DNA from: Romanomermis culicivorax
Taxonomy: Eukaryota; Nematoda; Enoplea; Mermithida; Mermithidae
Length of the DNA: 64,000 bases
Assembly: GCA_963922205.1 (NCBI GenBank)
Contig: CAWUHX010000036.1
Coordinates: forward strand, 248,001-312,000
Direction of reading: 5' to 3'
Part shown: positions 30,341-40,848 of the stretch, one piece after another
How positions within the stretch are numbered: position 1 is the stretch's first letter
Layout: each line of letters begins with the position of its first letter
Position numbers and translations under genes: made by a program
Notes under the pieces: generated by a model
What the model was told of the DNA's origin: nothing
What the model saw: only the letters and a program-made list of their open reading frames with translations
Database searches by the model: none

Positions 30341-33006
30341 TCATGACCGTGATTCGGTTTCTTTTCGTTCTCTACTACGAGTGTCTTCTCGTGATTCGCC
30401 TCGTTTTTTAGATGGAGGCACGTAATTAGGATCTTCTGGGTGCGTGTCCAGATAATCCTGTATTGTGCGCAGCTGTTTATCGATAGCATTTCGTCTGCGA
30501 AACAGTGAAAATTGATACGCTCTGACGTTGCGAATGGGTACACTGTGTTCGTCGCACAATCGGTCGTCTTTCACTTCCAAAACTGGTGTGGCAGTTTCGG
30601 TACTTATCGGAGTAGAGGTGTCTTCCTCGTTTTTCTTTTGTATTCGGTATCGCCTAGGTATTATTTTCGGAGGTACCATTTTCGTTTTGTCTTCCTCTAC
30701 GTCTTCCATTCGCGAAACATCGTACATCGATGAGGTTTTTACCAACGAGGCTACCTCTTGTATGTTTCGTTTCTTTATTTCCTCCGATTCCAATTTGAAT
30801 GTACTGCTCGACAAGTTTTTGGATAGCGGAGTCAACGAGGACGTTGTTTTAGTCGTCGTTATAGGTGCAGTAGTATCAGCTGTGGATACGTCTTCTTCTT
30901 CGCTTTCGAGTTGTATGACGTCGGATTCGGACGGTAGTTCCGTTTTTACCGTGAACGATTCTTCGGCGGTTTGTTTGAGCAACGAATCGACGGCCATCGC
31001 CGTTTCCGCATCGAATTCGGTATCCGCCGTGGATTGTGTAGGAGCCTGTGTAGGCGTTTTCGTGGGACTTTCTCCCGACAATATAGCGGTTGGTATTACG
31101 GGCAAATTCGAACTCATTGTTAGAGTATGACTCGGCGGAAAGCAAATGAGTTGCTCGCATTTTCTTGACGTTAAAATCGGCGAATTGTATGAAAAGTAGT
31201 AGTAGGGGTTTTCCCTATACTTCTTTTTCGTTACTAGATCGGTTTCGTTGGAGACAGGAAAACTGTCATTTTTGAATATGATTTGACGCATAAAATATCG
31301 ATTCGCGTATATCAGTCGTTTACTGTCGCTGCGATTCTTTTCGTTGTAGGGCAAGCGACTAGTCCATTCCATTAGTTCGAATTCGAACGTGCCATCTCGT
31401 TTCACCCAATTTTGCTCGCAATTAAGATCTATGTCGATACTGTCACTTTTTGATAACAGTTTCGAGATCTCATTTTTGAGGATGGCTCGCAATTCCATTT
31501 CGGAATGTGGGGAGCAGACGTGAGCGACTAGCGGCATAGTTCCGCGAACAGCATTCATCCATTGATGATGGTTCGGAACTGAGTAGAGCGGCGTTAGAGC
31601 CGGCTTTTCGGCGATCTGATGGTCGCATTTTATTTCGTAGATAGGCCACGTTTCTGGAGGATCGTAGGTAGTGAACGGATTGTTTACGACTAGTTCGAAA
31701 TTTATTTGTTTCGCTTCGTCGCTCGTCACCATGTTTTGGTCTATTTCGGAAAGAAATAGCAAAGACATAGGTGCGCCGACTTCGTGATGGATGCTAACTA
31801 CGTCATTGGAGCGTAAAGCTCGCTCTATAACTCTCGCGCAAACAGCGGCGTCGTCGTACGGTTCAGTTTTTCCGTCGTCGGTCAACGAAGACGTGTTATT
31901 TTTGCTACCTTTTATCGTCGGTAGTTTTGTCGGATGCATTTTCAATCCGAGTGGTTTAGTGGAGTGCTCCACGTTTATGTGATTATACGTGCAGTATCGC
32001 ATGTTCGGGACGTTATAGTCGTAGTATATGATTCGATTTAACGCCAGGATTTTGTCGTGCATGATCGCATGCAGCATACTTTTCGAGAGCGTCGGATCTA
32101 TGATGCCGAAAGCGCCCTTTTTATCGCCTTCGCGATCGACGTTTGCGTTATCATACAAATTTTGCGTAGCGATGTGTATGTATTCGGGCGGCAAGAAATC
32201 GTGCGGGAAGATTTGTATACTGTCGTAGACGCTGTCTACGAAGCTGTAGCGCCTGTACGCTAAAAACATTAGTATCGGATAGTACGCATCTAGAATCGAA
32301 TACGTCAACACTTGATCGTCGGGTTTGCCTGCTTGGGCGATGCGATCGTTCGCTTGCGGAAAATACAACGTGTAGCGTTCTACGTCTAGCGCGAACGCGT
32401 CGGCAACGATTCCTTTCAATTTTTTATTTTCGGGGCACAAGCCGATCAGACGAGCTCTCTCCCACTTTTCGGGTGAACGTTCGATATTTTCTAGTATAAT
32501 CTGGACGTCGACCAGTATACTAGGCGCGAGCACGTTAGAGTGCGTTTTTCGAGCGTCGGATGAGTAAAACTCTCGTCCGTGCATGTCTTTGAGACATTTC
32601 CAATCGTCGGCTTGATCGAATCCGATTACGATTGTTTTAGGGGCCGACACGAACTCGTAGAAGGCCGTCCAGTCCTCGGGTGTCGCCGCTAAGGCGTCGA
32701 ACATTATAGTGTACCCAGTGGGAAAACCCAGCTGGACGAACTGAGCGACGTGGGTCGCGTTCTGGTTCACTATATTCATCTTCGTTTTCTTGTGTATATA
32801 TAGTTGAGTAGTCGAGATCTTTTCGACGTCGAATCCGACTAGCACGTGGCCGCGGAAGTTCGGTTTTGCGTATGCCGATAGGGCGCCTTTCAACTCTCCG
32901 CTCTCAACGTATTGAGGGTCGCGTAGCACGTTGAGCGGTCTTGCATATACCGTCTCGAACCAACGTTCGAATTCCGTGATTCGGATCATTCTTTTGATAT
33001 TGTATT
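30341..33006 (-). CDS. Gypsy-A copy A ORF3: DEDDy 3'-5' exonuclease-domain protein
   Basis: Numbering from the first Met of this exon (32989; 882 codons to TGA). Residues about 45-240 match the RNase D/WRN/MUT-7 exonuclease fold. Motif I is 'VGFDVEK' (Asp54, Glu56), motif II '[14 protein letters not shown]' (Asp128), then 'LVDVQIILE', and motif III '[11 protein letters not shown]' (Tyr230, Asp234), the Y-x3-D form. All metal-binding acids and the Tyr are present, so the ancestral protein was probably an active nuclease. Residues 250-620 are globular of unknown type; 630-880 are Ser/Thr/Glu-rich, then Arg-rich. There is no signal peptide or transmembrane segment, so it is not an envelope. It lies downstream of integrase on the same strand. 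The TGA at 30341-30343 is followed by more of the same frame. Confidence 0.8.
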
Positions 33007-33219
33007 CTAAAAAATATCATAAAATTTCGATTAATTTCTGTGAGATTTAGTTTCGCATGGAAACGTCACTCATTCGAATCGCGGCGTGCAAATCTTCTAG
33101 CGAAGTTACCGTGACTCCCATTTTCTTATCGACGGATCGATACTTTACTCTTCCCAGGGGAAGTGAAACCCGGAGTTTCTTTTTAGAGACTTTAGTCTAT
33201 ATGGCAGTGCAGAACTTAC

Positions 33220-33382
33220 CATCAGCAAAGAAAAATCTGTCGTCTTGACGGTACTGCTTTTTCTGATACGCCACGTATCGGTCTTGGTTGTTAAAAGATT
33301 TTCGAAATATCGGCGGCGGATTTATTAGCGACGTAGATATCGCCGATTCTTGCGACGTTGTCGCCTCCGATTCACTCGCCAT
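33220..33382 (-). CDS. Gypsy-A copy A ORF3 exon 1 (spliced)
   Basis: ATG at 33382, 54 codons plus one base, then a strong donor G|GTAAGTTC. Unspliced, the frame ends six codons on. Encodes a Ser/Thr/Glu-rich start followed by 'RKSFNNQDRYVAYQKKQYRQ', basic. It joins in phase to 33006, skipping 213 nt whose end is 'gatattttttag'. Such splicing resembles how env-type third ORFs are expressed in other Gypsy elements. Confidence 0.6.
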
Positions 33383-33889
33383 CGCTTTTATCTATCAACT
33401 TTGAATTTGAACAATTTCAAATTCGATGCGACCGTTCTCTATCGTTTCAATTTTGCGAAATGAAAATATAAGCCAAACTATCTTGCTAAAAGCTGAAGGT
33501 GTAAAGTGGAAAGTTGTTAAATCACGAATTTAAATTTTCATGCACATGGCAAAAAATGTAAAGTTCAGATTGGGTGGGACCAGAGGAAGATTTTCCTACA
33601 GCGCGCGCTTTCTATTCATTCTCTCTTCTGCGCAACTACTTATGGAAGGTCAATTTATTCGAAATGGACGTGAATAAATACAAAATCACATAATAATATC
33701 ACACGCATTCCTCTCATTCATTCCACATAGAATCTGTATGAGCGCGTTTTGCGCGTTTTTAAATATTCGAAAATTTGTACTCATCGCTTTGCTCAAAATT
33801 ATTAAATAATTAGACTTTATTCAACAAAATTAAAAATTAGTGTTAGTTGAAATATATCAAAATTATTAATTTTAATGTTTACAAATTTT
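33383..33889 (-). other. Spacer between integrase and ORF3, copy A (copy B 45037-45543)
   Basis: About 500 bp, AT-rich, no open frame of note. It could hold the splice acceptor or leader of an ORF3 subgenomic mRNA, but I could not pick a site with confidence. Confidence 0.35.
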
Positions 33890-36800
33890 TTAAGGACCGT
33901 TGTCTTCCGTTTCTAAGATTGCCGATGCCATGCGAGGCATGTATGGCTTTACGCGAGAAAGTGAGACTTTCTGAGATTGTCCGGGACAATCTAAACTATC
34001 GATCGTTATGACGTTTTTCAAAATTTCGGAGTTTTCGACCACTACGAAGGGTCCGATATAGTCTTTATCGATTTTAGTTGCTTTTTTCTTGTTAAGCAAC
34101 AGTATGAGATCGTTTAGATCGTATTTCTGCTCTTTCGCTTTCTTATCGAAGTATCGTTTATGCGATTCGGACGCGTTTTTTAAGTTTTCGAAAACTTCGT
34201 TATATAGCGTTAGTTGCGCTTGCGTGAAGATGTACTGATACGCATCGTAGTTTAGCGGTAACGTTAGACTTTTCGCGCAGTCGAAATCTATAGCGATTCT
34301 GGGTTCGTACCCTCGCAAAAGTCGAAACGGAGAGAAGTGAGTAGCTGTGTGAGGAACAGCGTTATAGGCGAAAGTCGCGAAAGGTAGATATCGTTCCCAA
34401 TTATCGGGGTCTTCAGCGGTGAATTTCTTGAGTTGCGAAATCAACGTTTGGTTGAATCTTTCGACCATTCCATTACATTGCGGATGATACGCAGTGGTAT
34501 TGATTTTCTGAACTTTTAGAAGCTTCGCGATGTCTTTCATCAAGTTTGAAGTGAATCCTGAACCCTGATCTGATAGTAGATGTTTCGGGCTGCCATGAAC
34601 CAAAACTACGTTGTTTACGAAACTTTCGACTATAGTGGCTGCTTTTTGATCCGGAATCAAATGAGCGCTTACCCATTTAGTGAAGTAGTCTTGAAATACG
34701 ATGACGTATGATCTTTTCTCACCCAAAGGGGATATGTTTACTATGTCGGTCGCGACGATTTCAAATGGATATTTTGGTTGGATCGGCATCAAAGGAGGTG
34801 GTTTCGGCAACTGAGAAGTTGTTTGTTGACATGTTTTACATGTTTTGATCCACTTTATTATCGATTCTTCCATTTTCGGCCACCAGAAATGCTGACGAAT
34901 CATTGCTGTAGTGTGTCTATGACCTTGATGGCTCAAAATCTTTGCGCCATGAAATTGATACAAAACACTTTCAATCAGAGTAGTTGGAACTACTATCGCG
35001 GAAGCTGTGTTAGCTTGTTTCGACGTTCGGTACACTATCTCGTTTTCGGTATGGAAAGCAGATGAAATTGTAGAGATTTGCTTTTGTTCTAAGACTTTTA
35101 TCAACTTCGCGATGTACGGATCTTTTCTTTGAGCTTCTCTGATTTCTTCCGGCGATTCTTTAGTTACTAGCCGTTTCTCAGGCTGTTGGAAATCTTCTTC
35201 AAACTTCGGCACTTTATTTCTTTCTTCTTTTTGCATCATTGACCTTGTTATGGCTGCAGCGACAGTCTTTTTTCCTTCGCGAAACGTCGGTCTGAATATT
35301 TCGTTTGTAACTTCTTCACTAGTCTTTGGCTTTACTTTAGTGCGAGGTTCATTTCGTGATAGAAAATCAGCACAAGCATTTTCTTTGCCTTTTACATATT
35401 CAACACGATAGTCGTAGTCTTGTAGCTTTATTGCGAAGTTCTGAAGTCGCGAATTTCGATGTTTTTCTTCTTTGATCCATTGCAAAGGTTTATGGTCAGT
35501 TCTGACCGTTACTTTTTGACCATAGACATAGTGTCTGTACCATCGGAAAGCTTCTACAATTGCTAGACATTCGCCCTCAGTCGTACTGTAGCGGGTTTCT
35601 ACGTCAGACAGAACTCTACTATTATACGCGATGACCCATTGATCAGTTTCGTTTTCTTGATACAAAATTGCACCGATAGCAGTTGTGCTAGCATCAGTTT
35701 GGATGATGAATTTCGATTTTTCGTCGTTATAGACAGGATATCGCAAAAAAGGAGTCGAGGTTAGAGATGTTTTAATCTCGTTAAAAGCTGTACGATGTTC
35801 TTCGCTTATCTCATATTTCGCATTTTTTCATAGTAGTTGATAGAGCGGTCGCGAAAGAGTGGCAAGATTCAGTATGAATCGTCTACACCATTGGACTAGG
35901 CCCAAAAAACTTTGAAGATCTTTGACCATTTTTGGCATTTCATAGTTTACAATCGCGGAGACCTTTTCGGGATCAGGCGAGATTCCATTTTCGCTTAGCA
36001 AATGACCAAGAAATTTTACTTGTTTCGGCACGAAATCGCATTTATCAGGTCTTAGCGTTAGATTCGCGTCACGGAGAGCATCAAAGATCAGTTGAATATG
36101 TGCTAGATGATCGTTATACGTTTGCGAAAAGACTATGATATCGTCGATATAGACCAAACAGATTTTCCAGATGTATGGATGCAGGATCCGTTCCATTAGT
36201 CTTTGAAATTCAGCGGGAGCGTTTTTCAAACCAAAAGGTAGAACTTTGAAACGAAACAAGCCTTCTTGACTGACAAAAGTAGTTTTATCGCCTGAAGCGA
36301 TGTCTAAAGGGATTTGCCAGTACCCTGCTTTTAAGTCTAGAGTTGAGAAAAATCGTGCATTGCCTAAAGCATCTAGATAGTCATCGATTCTCAGAATCGG
36401 AAACTTATCGTTAGGAGTAACTTCATTTATACCTCTATAATCGACTACGGGTCGCCAACTTCCATCCTTTTCGTTACCAGAAACATAGGTGCAGCCCACG
36501 GTGATCGCGAAGGTTCGATGAGGCCTTTTTCTAGCATTTCTTGGATTTTCTGACGAACCATTGGTCTTTGTTCAATCGGGGCACGATAGTAGTGTTTCGC
36601 GACTGGTTTAGCATCACCGGTGTCTATAGAGACCGTTAACTCGTGAGTGAGAGTAGGCTGATCTCCAGGGAGACTGAAAACATCACGATACTGCTTGAAG
36701 ACTTCGATAGCGATTTTTCTATCTTCGTCGTCGATATTCGACTTTTCGGTCATTTTCTCGAGAGCGTGTTGAAGTTTTTCTTCTTCGGACATGGTTGACT

Positions 36801-37089
36801 GGTCTTTAACCAACGTTGCTGGCTCATAGTCTTCTTCATGATCGCTTAGCAACGGGACGGTCATTTTCGATTCTTCGAGTTTGAATTTAACCTCAGCGAT
36901 GAGCTGGTTAGGTTCTAGATGGATACCGTTCGCACTATTATTGACGAATAATAGTGAACATTTACCCTCAGTTATGTTGATTATCGCTAGTTCGATCGGA
37001 TATTCGCAGTTTTCTTTTCCAAAGTTCACGGGCTGAACTATGACGCTTTTGAAGCTTTAGTTTGTGAAAGGGAAGATTTTCCCGTTAAC
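33890..37089 (-). pseudogene. Gypsy-A copy A pol (RT-RNase H-integrase), broken
   Basis: After the gag-protease TAG the same frame meets a TAA, then is open over the RT N-terminus (to 36445). A one-base loss in an A-run near 36460-36475, inside the conserved block around 'APMFLVTK', moves RT into another frame (36499-35828). RT shows 'LVYIDDIIVF' and 'FGLKNAPAEFQRLM'. A TGA at 35828-35830 then splits RT from RNase H-integrase (35827-33890). RNase H has '[10 protein letters not shown]' and 'TEGECLAI'; integrase has an HHCC finger ('CKTCQQ'), the D,D-35-E triad ('LSDQGSGF', 'NGMVERFNQ') and a C-terminal 'IGPFVVVE'. In copy A the usually invariant PIPRID motif reads PILRID. It cannot make a full polyprotein as assembled. 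Confidence 0.9.
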
Positions 37090-39849
37090 CTAAGTCTGAC
37101 AATTCGGTTCTACGTGGCATGACGAGATATTCAAAATCGGTAGCGATCTATCGATTTTCACGATTTGCGTTTGACTTTGTCCCGTAGAAGTATTTGAAAA
37201 TACTTCATCGTAGGGCGCTTTTTCGATCGGTTTCAAAACTAGATTTAGTTCTTGTTGAACGTCTCCGATTCTGATGAAATTTTCGCGAAAGTTTATTACG
37301 GCTCGAACGCTCAGATGCACTAGGAAATCGGTTCCTAGGAGGCATTGCTCTCCTGTAGTAGGTAGTATCCAGCATCGTACTAGATGCGTTCCGAAAGATG
37401 AACTGATTTTGAAGATTATCGGACCTCGGGCATCGACGATAGCACCGTCGGCTACTTTTATCTGCGCGGATGTTTCTAACGTATCATAGTCAATTCCCAA
37501 AGAGCGTTGAGCTAGACATGAGGAAATGACTGAGCACTGAGCACCGGTATCGATTAACGCTTTCGTTTTGGTTTTTCCAATTTCGGCATCGATATGAAAA
37601 GCACGAGTAGGAGCGTATAAGCTCAGAAGTTTGATATCTTTTTGCGAACATTCTTCGATTCGACACACGCTAGATCTCGCGATCCACGGTTCAGTAGGTT
37701 TTTCGATTGTGAAATCAGTGATTCCGGGAGCAACCAAGAAGTTTGTAGCTTTAGAAGCTTCTGTCGGTTCAAGCATGTTAGCTGTACTAGTTGTCGGTTT
37801 CATCGTAACGAAAGTTTTAGGTGAGTTAATCACCATTTTGGTTTCTGATGGCAAAACTTGTTGCGAAGATTTCGGAGAAGTTAGCTGAGTCTGTATAGAC
37901 TGTGAGTTATTCATCGGATAGTAGTAATGCTTTTCGATTATCTTTTCTTGTCGGGTTTCGGAATCGCAGAGAGAAATGTTTGCAACATCTCTCTGGTAGT
38001 TTCGATTATCGCGATTGAAGAATCGGTTATTTCGATCGAAATTTTGATTCTGATTGAGCGTGTAGTTACGCGTATTTTGTTGAAAACGAGGACGCCAATT
38101 ATGGTTATTTTGCCATTGATGATTCGGTTGCTGTTGACGAGGCTGAGAAGCCTGTGGTTTCAACTGATAGCATTCGGAGCTGTCGTGTTTACACTGACCA
38201 TGATAGGTGCAATATTTTACCGGTCGTTCACGTGACTGATTTCGTTGGAAATTTCGATTCTGAGAGAAATCCCGTATAGGAATGTTTTCTCTATTCCGAA
38301 AGTTCGGACTCGTTCCGCGATCGAATCGCGATCTTTGATTTTCGAAATTATTAGCGTTTTGCGAATTTTCTCGGATTCTGAACTTTTCTAGGACTCGTTT
38401 TATGCTTTCTTCCAATTCTTTCGTCTTCGCTAGAGTCGAATTTTCTTGAAACCTCACGCTATTTCGCTGTCTAGAGTCATCTCTGTTTCGGGATTGAGAA
38501 TTATCTCTGAAACGAGGTTTCGAATCATCTCTGAAACGCGATTGAGCTGGTTGCTCTTCCGACGGATTTTCGAGTGTATTAACCAGTATAGGTTGTTCTA
38601 CTCTAACAGTTGACTGTTTATTCGCACGCTGAATTTTCTGAACTTTCACGACGGATATAGCTAAGTCGGTGATTGTTTCTAGAGTACTCGCGTCAATCGA
38701 GACTCTGTAAATTTCCGGCATTTTCCAAAGAAAAGTTGTGATAACTTTTCTATGGTGATACTGAGCACTTCTGTCATAGTACAGTAGATGTACGTAGGTA
38801 CTGATTCGATTTAAGAAAGCTGACGGATCTTCAGTTTCAAAAGGAGCGATAGACTGGAGCTCGCATTGGAGCGTATCTTGGTCGCAATTCGGTGCATTCA
38901 TACACATCAAAATCTGTTTCGCTTCATCGTAGGATCGGACATCTCGTATGGTGTTTAGAGCACCATCGCAAGTCAAGCGACGCAACGTGTGAAGTTTCAC
39001 ATACTCAGATGCATCAAGGCCGAACTCGTTTTCGAGGGCAATGAAGAATTTCAAAACTTGTTGATTTCGGGTCGAATTATCTAGTTTTTGCGGCGCTATC
39101 TTTTTACAGATAGTCTTAATTCTCGTTTCGTCATCGGCGAAAGATCTATGCACCTGAGAAGGTGGGATAGACGGGAAGTTTATCTGAGAGTTTAGCGCGT
39201 TTAGCGCGTTAGAGCGATCAAACGTTTGTGTCGGGATGATTAGATCATCATCATCGTCGATTATACTACGAAAACTAAGTTGACTTTTTCGATCGCTAGT
39301 GACGTTTTTCGGTTTAGTCGATTTCTGAGACTGAGCGTAAGAGCTCGTAGGTCTCGCGATATTTTCGATTTCGGGAACCTTCGGTTTCATCAGCTCTTCT
39401 TTCTGAGCTCTCATCGCTTCGATTTCGGTTTTAAACTCATCGAGAAGTTTTCGCTGTTGAGTCGCGATAGTTACGATTTCGCTTAACGCGTTAGTAGGGT
39501 CGCCACGAAAATTTATCATTTCGGCATCGCATTTTTGCATTACGTCGATATACGCGTCATTATCGAAGATTTTTCGAGGATCGGTATCCTTCGGTTTCGG
39601 TTTTAGAAAGTTGAATTTTCGGTTTTCGACGATTTTTGGAGATAGAGATCGCGAGGTTTTTCGCGTTTTTAACGGAGCAGACGTTTCCGGTAGATCGAAA
39701 TTACGCTTATCTGCTTCGTAGAGAAGCGGTAGATTCGCGTTTTCGCAGTCGAAATTTTCGATTTCTCGATCATCGGGATTCGCTAGTTTCTTATAGAAAC
39801 CTTTTTTGTAACCGAGCGCAGTAGAGCGACGCATGCAGTTTTCCTCCAT
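37090..39849 (-). CDS. Gypsy-A copy A gag-protease (919 aa)
   Basis: One open frame. The N-terminal half is basic and low in hydrophobics. A retroviral-type capsid-like region follows (about 260-420), then an Arg/Asn/Gln-rich tract. A zinc-knuckle-like 'CTYHGQCKHDSSEC' lies at about 555-570. The C-terminal part is an aspartic protease with 'ALIDTGAQCSVIS' (catalytic DTG) and the flap/closing motif 'CLLGTDFL'. It would form the particle and process the polyprotein. It ends with TAG; pol continues in the same frame past TAG and a second stop (TAA). Since protease usually travels with pol, either stop suppression or decay must be assumed. The equivalent frame of copy B looks the same. Confidence 0.88.
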   Translation of the reverse strand: MEENCMRRSTALGYKKGFYKKLANPDDREIENFDCENANLPLLYEADKRNFDLPETSAPLKTRKTSRSLSPKIVENRKFNFLKPKPKDTDPRKIFDNDAYIDVMQKCDAEMINFRGDPTNALSEIVTIATQQRKLLDEFKTEIEAMRAQKEELMKPKVPEIENIARPTSSYAQSQKSTKPKNVTSDRKSQLSFRSIIDDDDDLIIPTQTFDRSNALNALNSQINFPSIPPSQVHRSFADDETRIKTICKKIAPQKLDNSTRNQQVLKFFIALENEFGLDASEYVKLHTLRRLTCDGALNTIRDVRSYDEAKQILMCMNAPNCDQDTLQCELQSIAPFETEDPSAFLNRISTYVHLLYYDRSAQYHHRKVITTFLWKMPEIYRVSIDASTLETITDLAISVVKVQKIQRANKQSTVRVEQPILVNTLENPSEEQPAQSRFRDDSKPRFRDNSQSRNRDDSRQRNSVRFQENSTLAKTKELEESIKRVLEKFRIRENSQNANNFENQRSRFDRGTSPNFRNRENIPIRDFSQNRNFQRNQSRERPVKYCTYHGQCKHDSSECYQLKPQASQPRQQQPNHQWQNNHNWRPRFQQNTRNYTLNQNQNFDRNNRFFNRDNRNYQRDVANISLCDSETRQEKIIEKHYYYPMNNSQSIQTQLTSPKSSQQVLPSETKMVINSPKTFVTMKPTTSTANMLEPTEASKATNFLVAPGITDFTIEKPTEPWIARSSVCRIEECSQKDIKLLSLYAPTRAFHIDAEIGKTKTKALIDTGAQCSVISSCLAQRSLGIDYDTLETSAQIKVADGAIVDARGPIIFKISSSFGTHLVRCWILPTTGEQCLLGTDFLVHLSVRAVINFRENFIRIGDVQQELNLVLKPIEKAPYDEVFSNTSTGQSQTQIVKIDRSLPILNISSCHVEPNCQT

Positions 39850-39901
39850 TTTTCGGATTTTCGATTTTTCGCAAATTTCGGCGTTTCCTCAACCTTTAGA
39901 C

Positions 39902-39919
39902 GAGCTGGTACGGTCACCA
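39902..39919 (-). other. Primer-binding site, Gypsy-A copy A
   Basis: Same 18-mer as in copy B, adjacent to the middle LTR. Confidence 0.65.
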
Positions 39920-39924
39920 AATTA

Positions 39925-40501
39925 TGTCGTGCGTGAGAAAATAGAAGAGAGTAGATGACGACGCAAAGCTGTGTAGCTTGACGATTTATCGCGCGTTTTA
40001 GAAGAGACGTACGGAACGTAGAAGAGCGTGCGGAACGCTGTAGACGAAACACCCGGAGTGTTTATCGGATTTACGCAACGATAGTCGAACGCAGGAGATT
40101 GACGGGCTCGTAGAGAGCGCTGTGTCAATTTTATCCAGGGATCTTCGCTCAGGTCGTCAAAGGTTTTCGGATGCCGAAACTCACGCCGTATATTCTTAAC
40201 CGCTTAGGAGTTTCACTCGCTCACTCAAACTATTTTCCAAATAGTTTGACTCAACTTAGAACACACTTTTCGCACAATTTACTAATGTACAAAAGCCGCC
40301 ACACACTTTTTCAGACAAACGCCAAAACACAACCGTTTTGCTACAGTACAACGCAAAAACTAATGAAAAACACTTTCATAATTTCTTCACGTCATAGCCA
40401 CGCCTCTTCGGTGGTCTCGTCGCGATCTTTCCAATTCAAACTTGCCGATCTTTTTCGCAAACGACACGAGCTTTACAAATATGTCAAATCGCTCCACAAC
40501 A
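39925..40501 (-). repeat. Gypsy-A middle LTR (shared)
   Basis: 577 bp, serving as 5' LTR of copy A and 3' LTR of copy B. Its right edge matches the left LTR, not the right LTR, as expected if it arose by crossover between the two original LTRs. Confidence 0.93.
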
Positions 40502-40515
40502 CTCCTCCCCCTTTC
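40502..40515 (-). other. Polypurine tract, Gypsy-A copy B
   Basis: Identical to copy A, directly abutting the middle LTR. Confidence 0.75.
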
Positions 40516-40848
40516 GTTCTAAATCGCGTCAAGCGATTTCGACGTGTCATGGTGAATTGGCGTATTGATCGAATGAGAGCGTTTAGCTCGTTTTAGGCAA
40601 GTTTCTTTCGACAGTTTGTCATTCTCGTTTTTCTACTCTGCGGCACATACTACACAAACAAAGAAAATTTAAACAATGTTATCACAAAAAATGTTACGAC
40701 ACAAAGTGATGAGCAAATGAAAACTAGTATTTAGCACTGAGAAATTTAAAATTTTTAGAGATTTCAAAAAAAAGATTCTAGTGGAAAAAGAATAAACTAG
40801 TGAAAGGAAAAGAGATGCGTTAGCATCGTGATACTTATCCATTTTGAC

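Noticed and set aside
30528..31130. Plus-strand 200-codon frame opposite ORF3 (also 42182-42784)
   Set aside because: Ser/Val-rich shadow of the Ser/Thr/Glu-rich coding strand; no independent support.
29195..33006. ORF3 as a retroviral-type envelope
   Set aside because: No signal peptide, no transmembrane segment, no furin or fusion motif; exonuclease motifs are clear instead.
29516..37092. Alternative genetic code (stops read as Trp/Gln)
   Set aside because: The two host genes use ordinary codons and end at TAA with no internal stops; reassigning all three stop codons is implausible, and decay explains the pattern.
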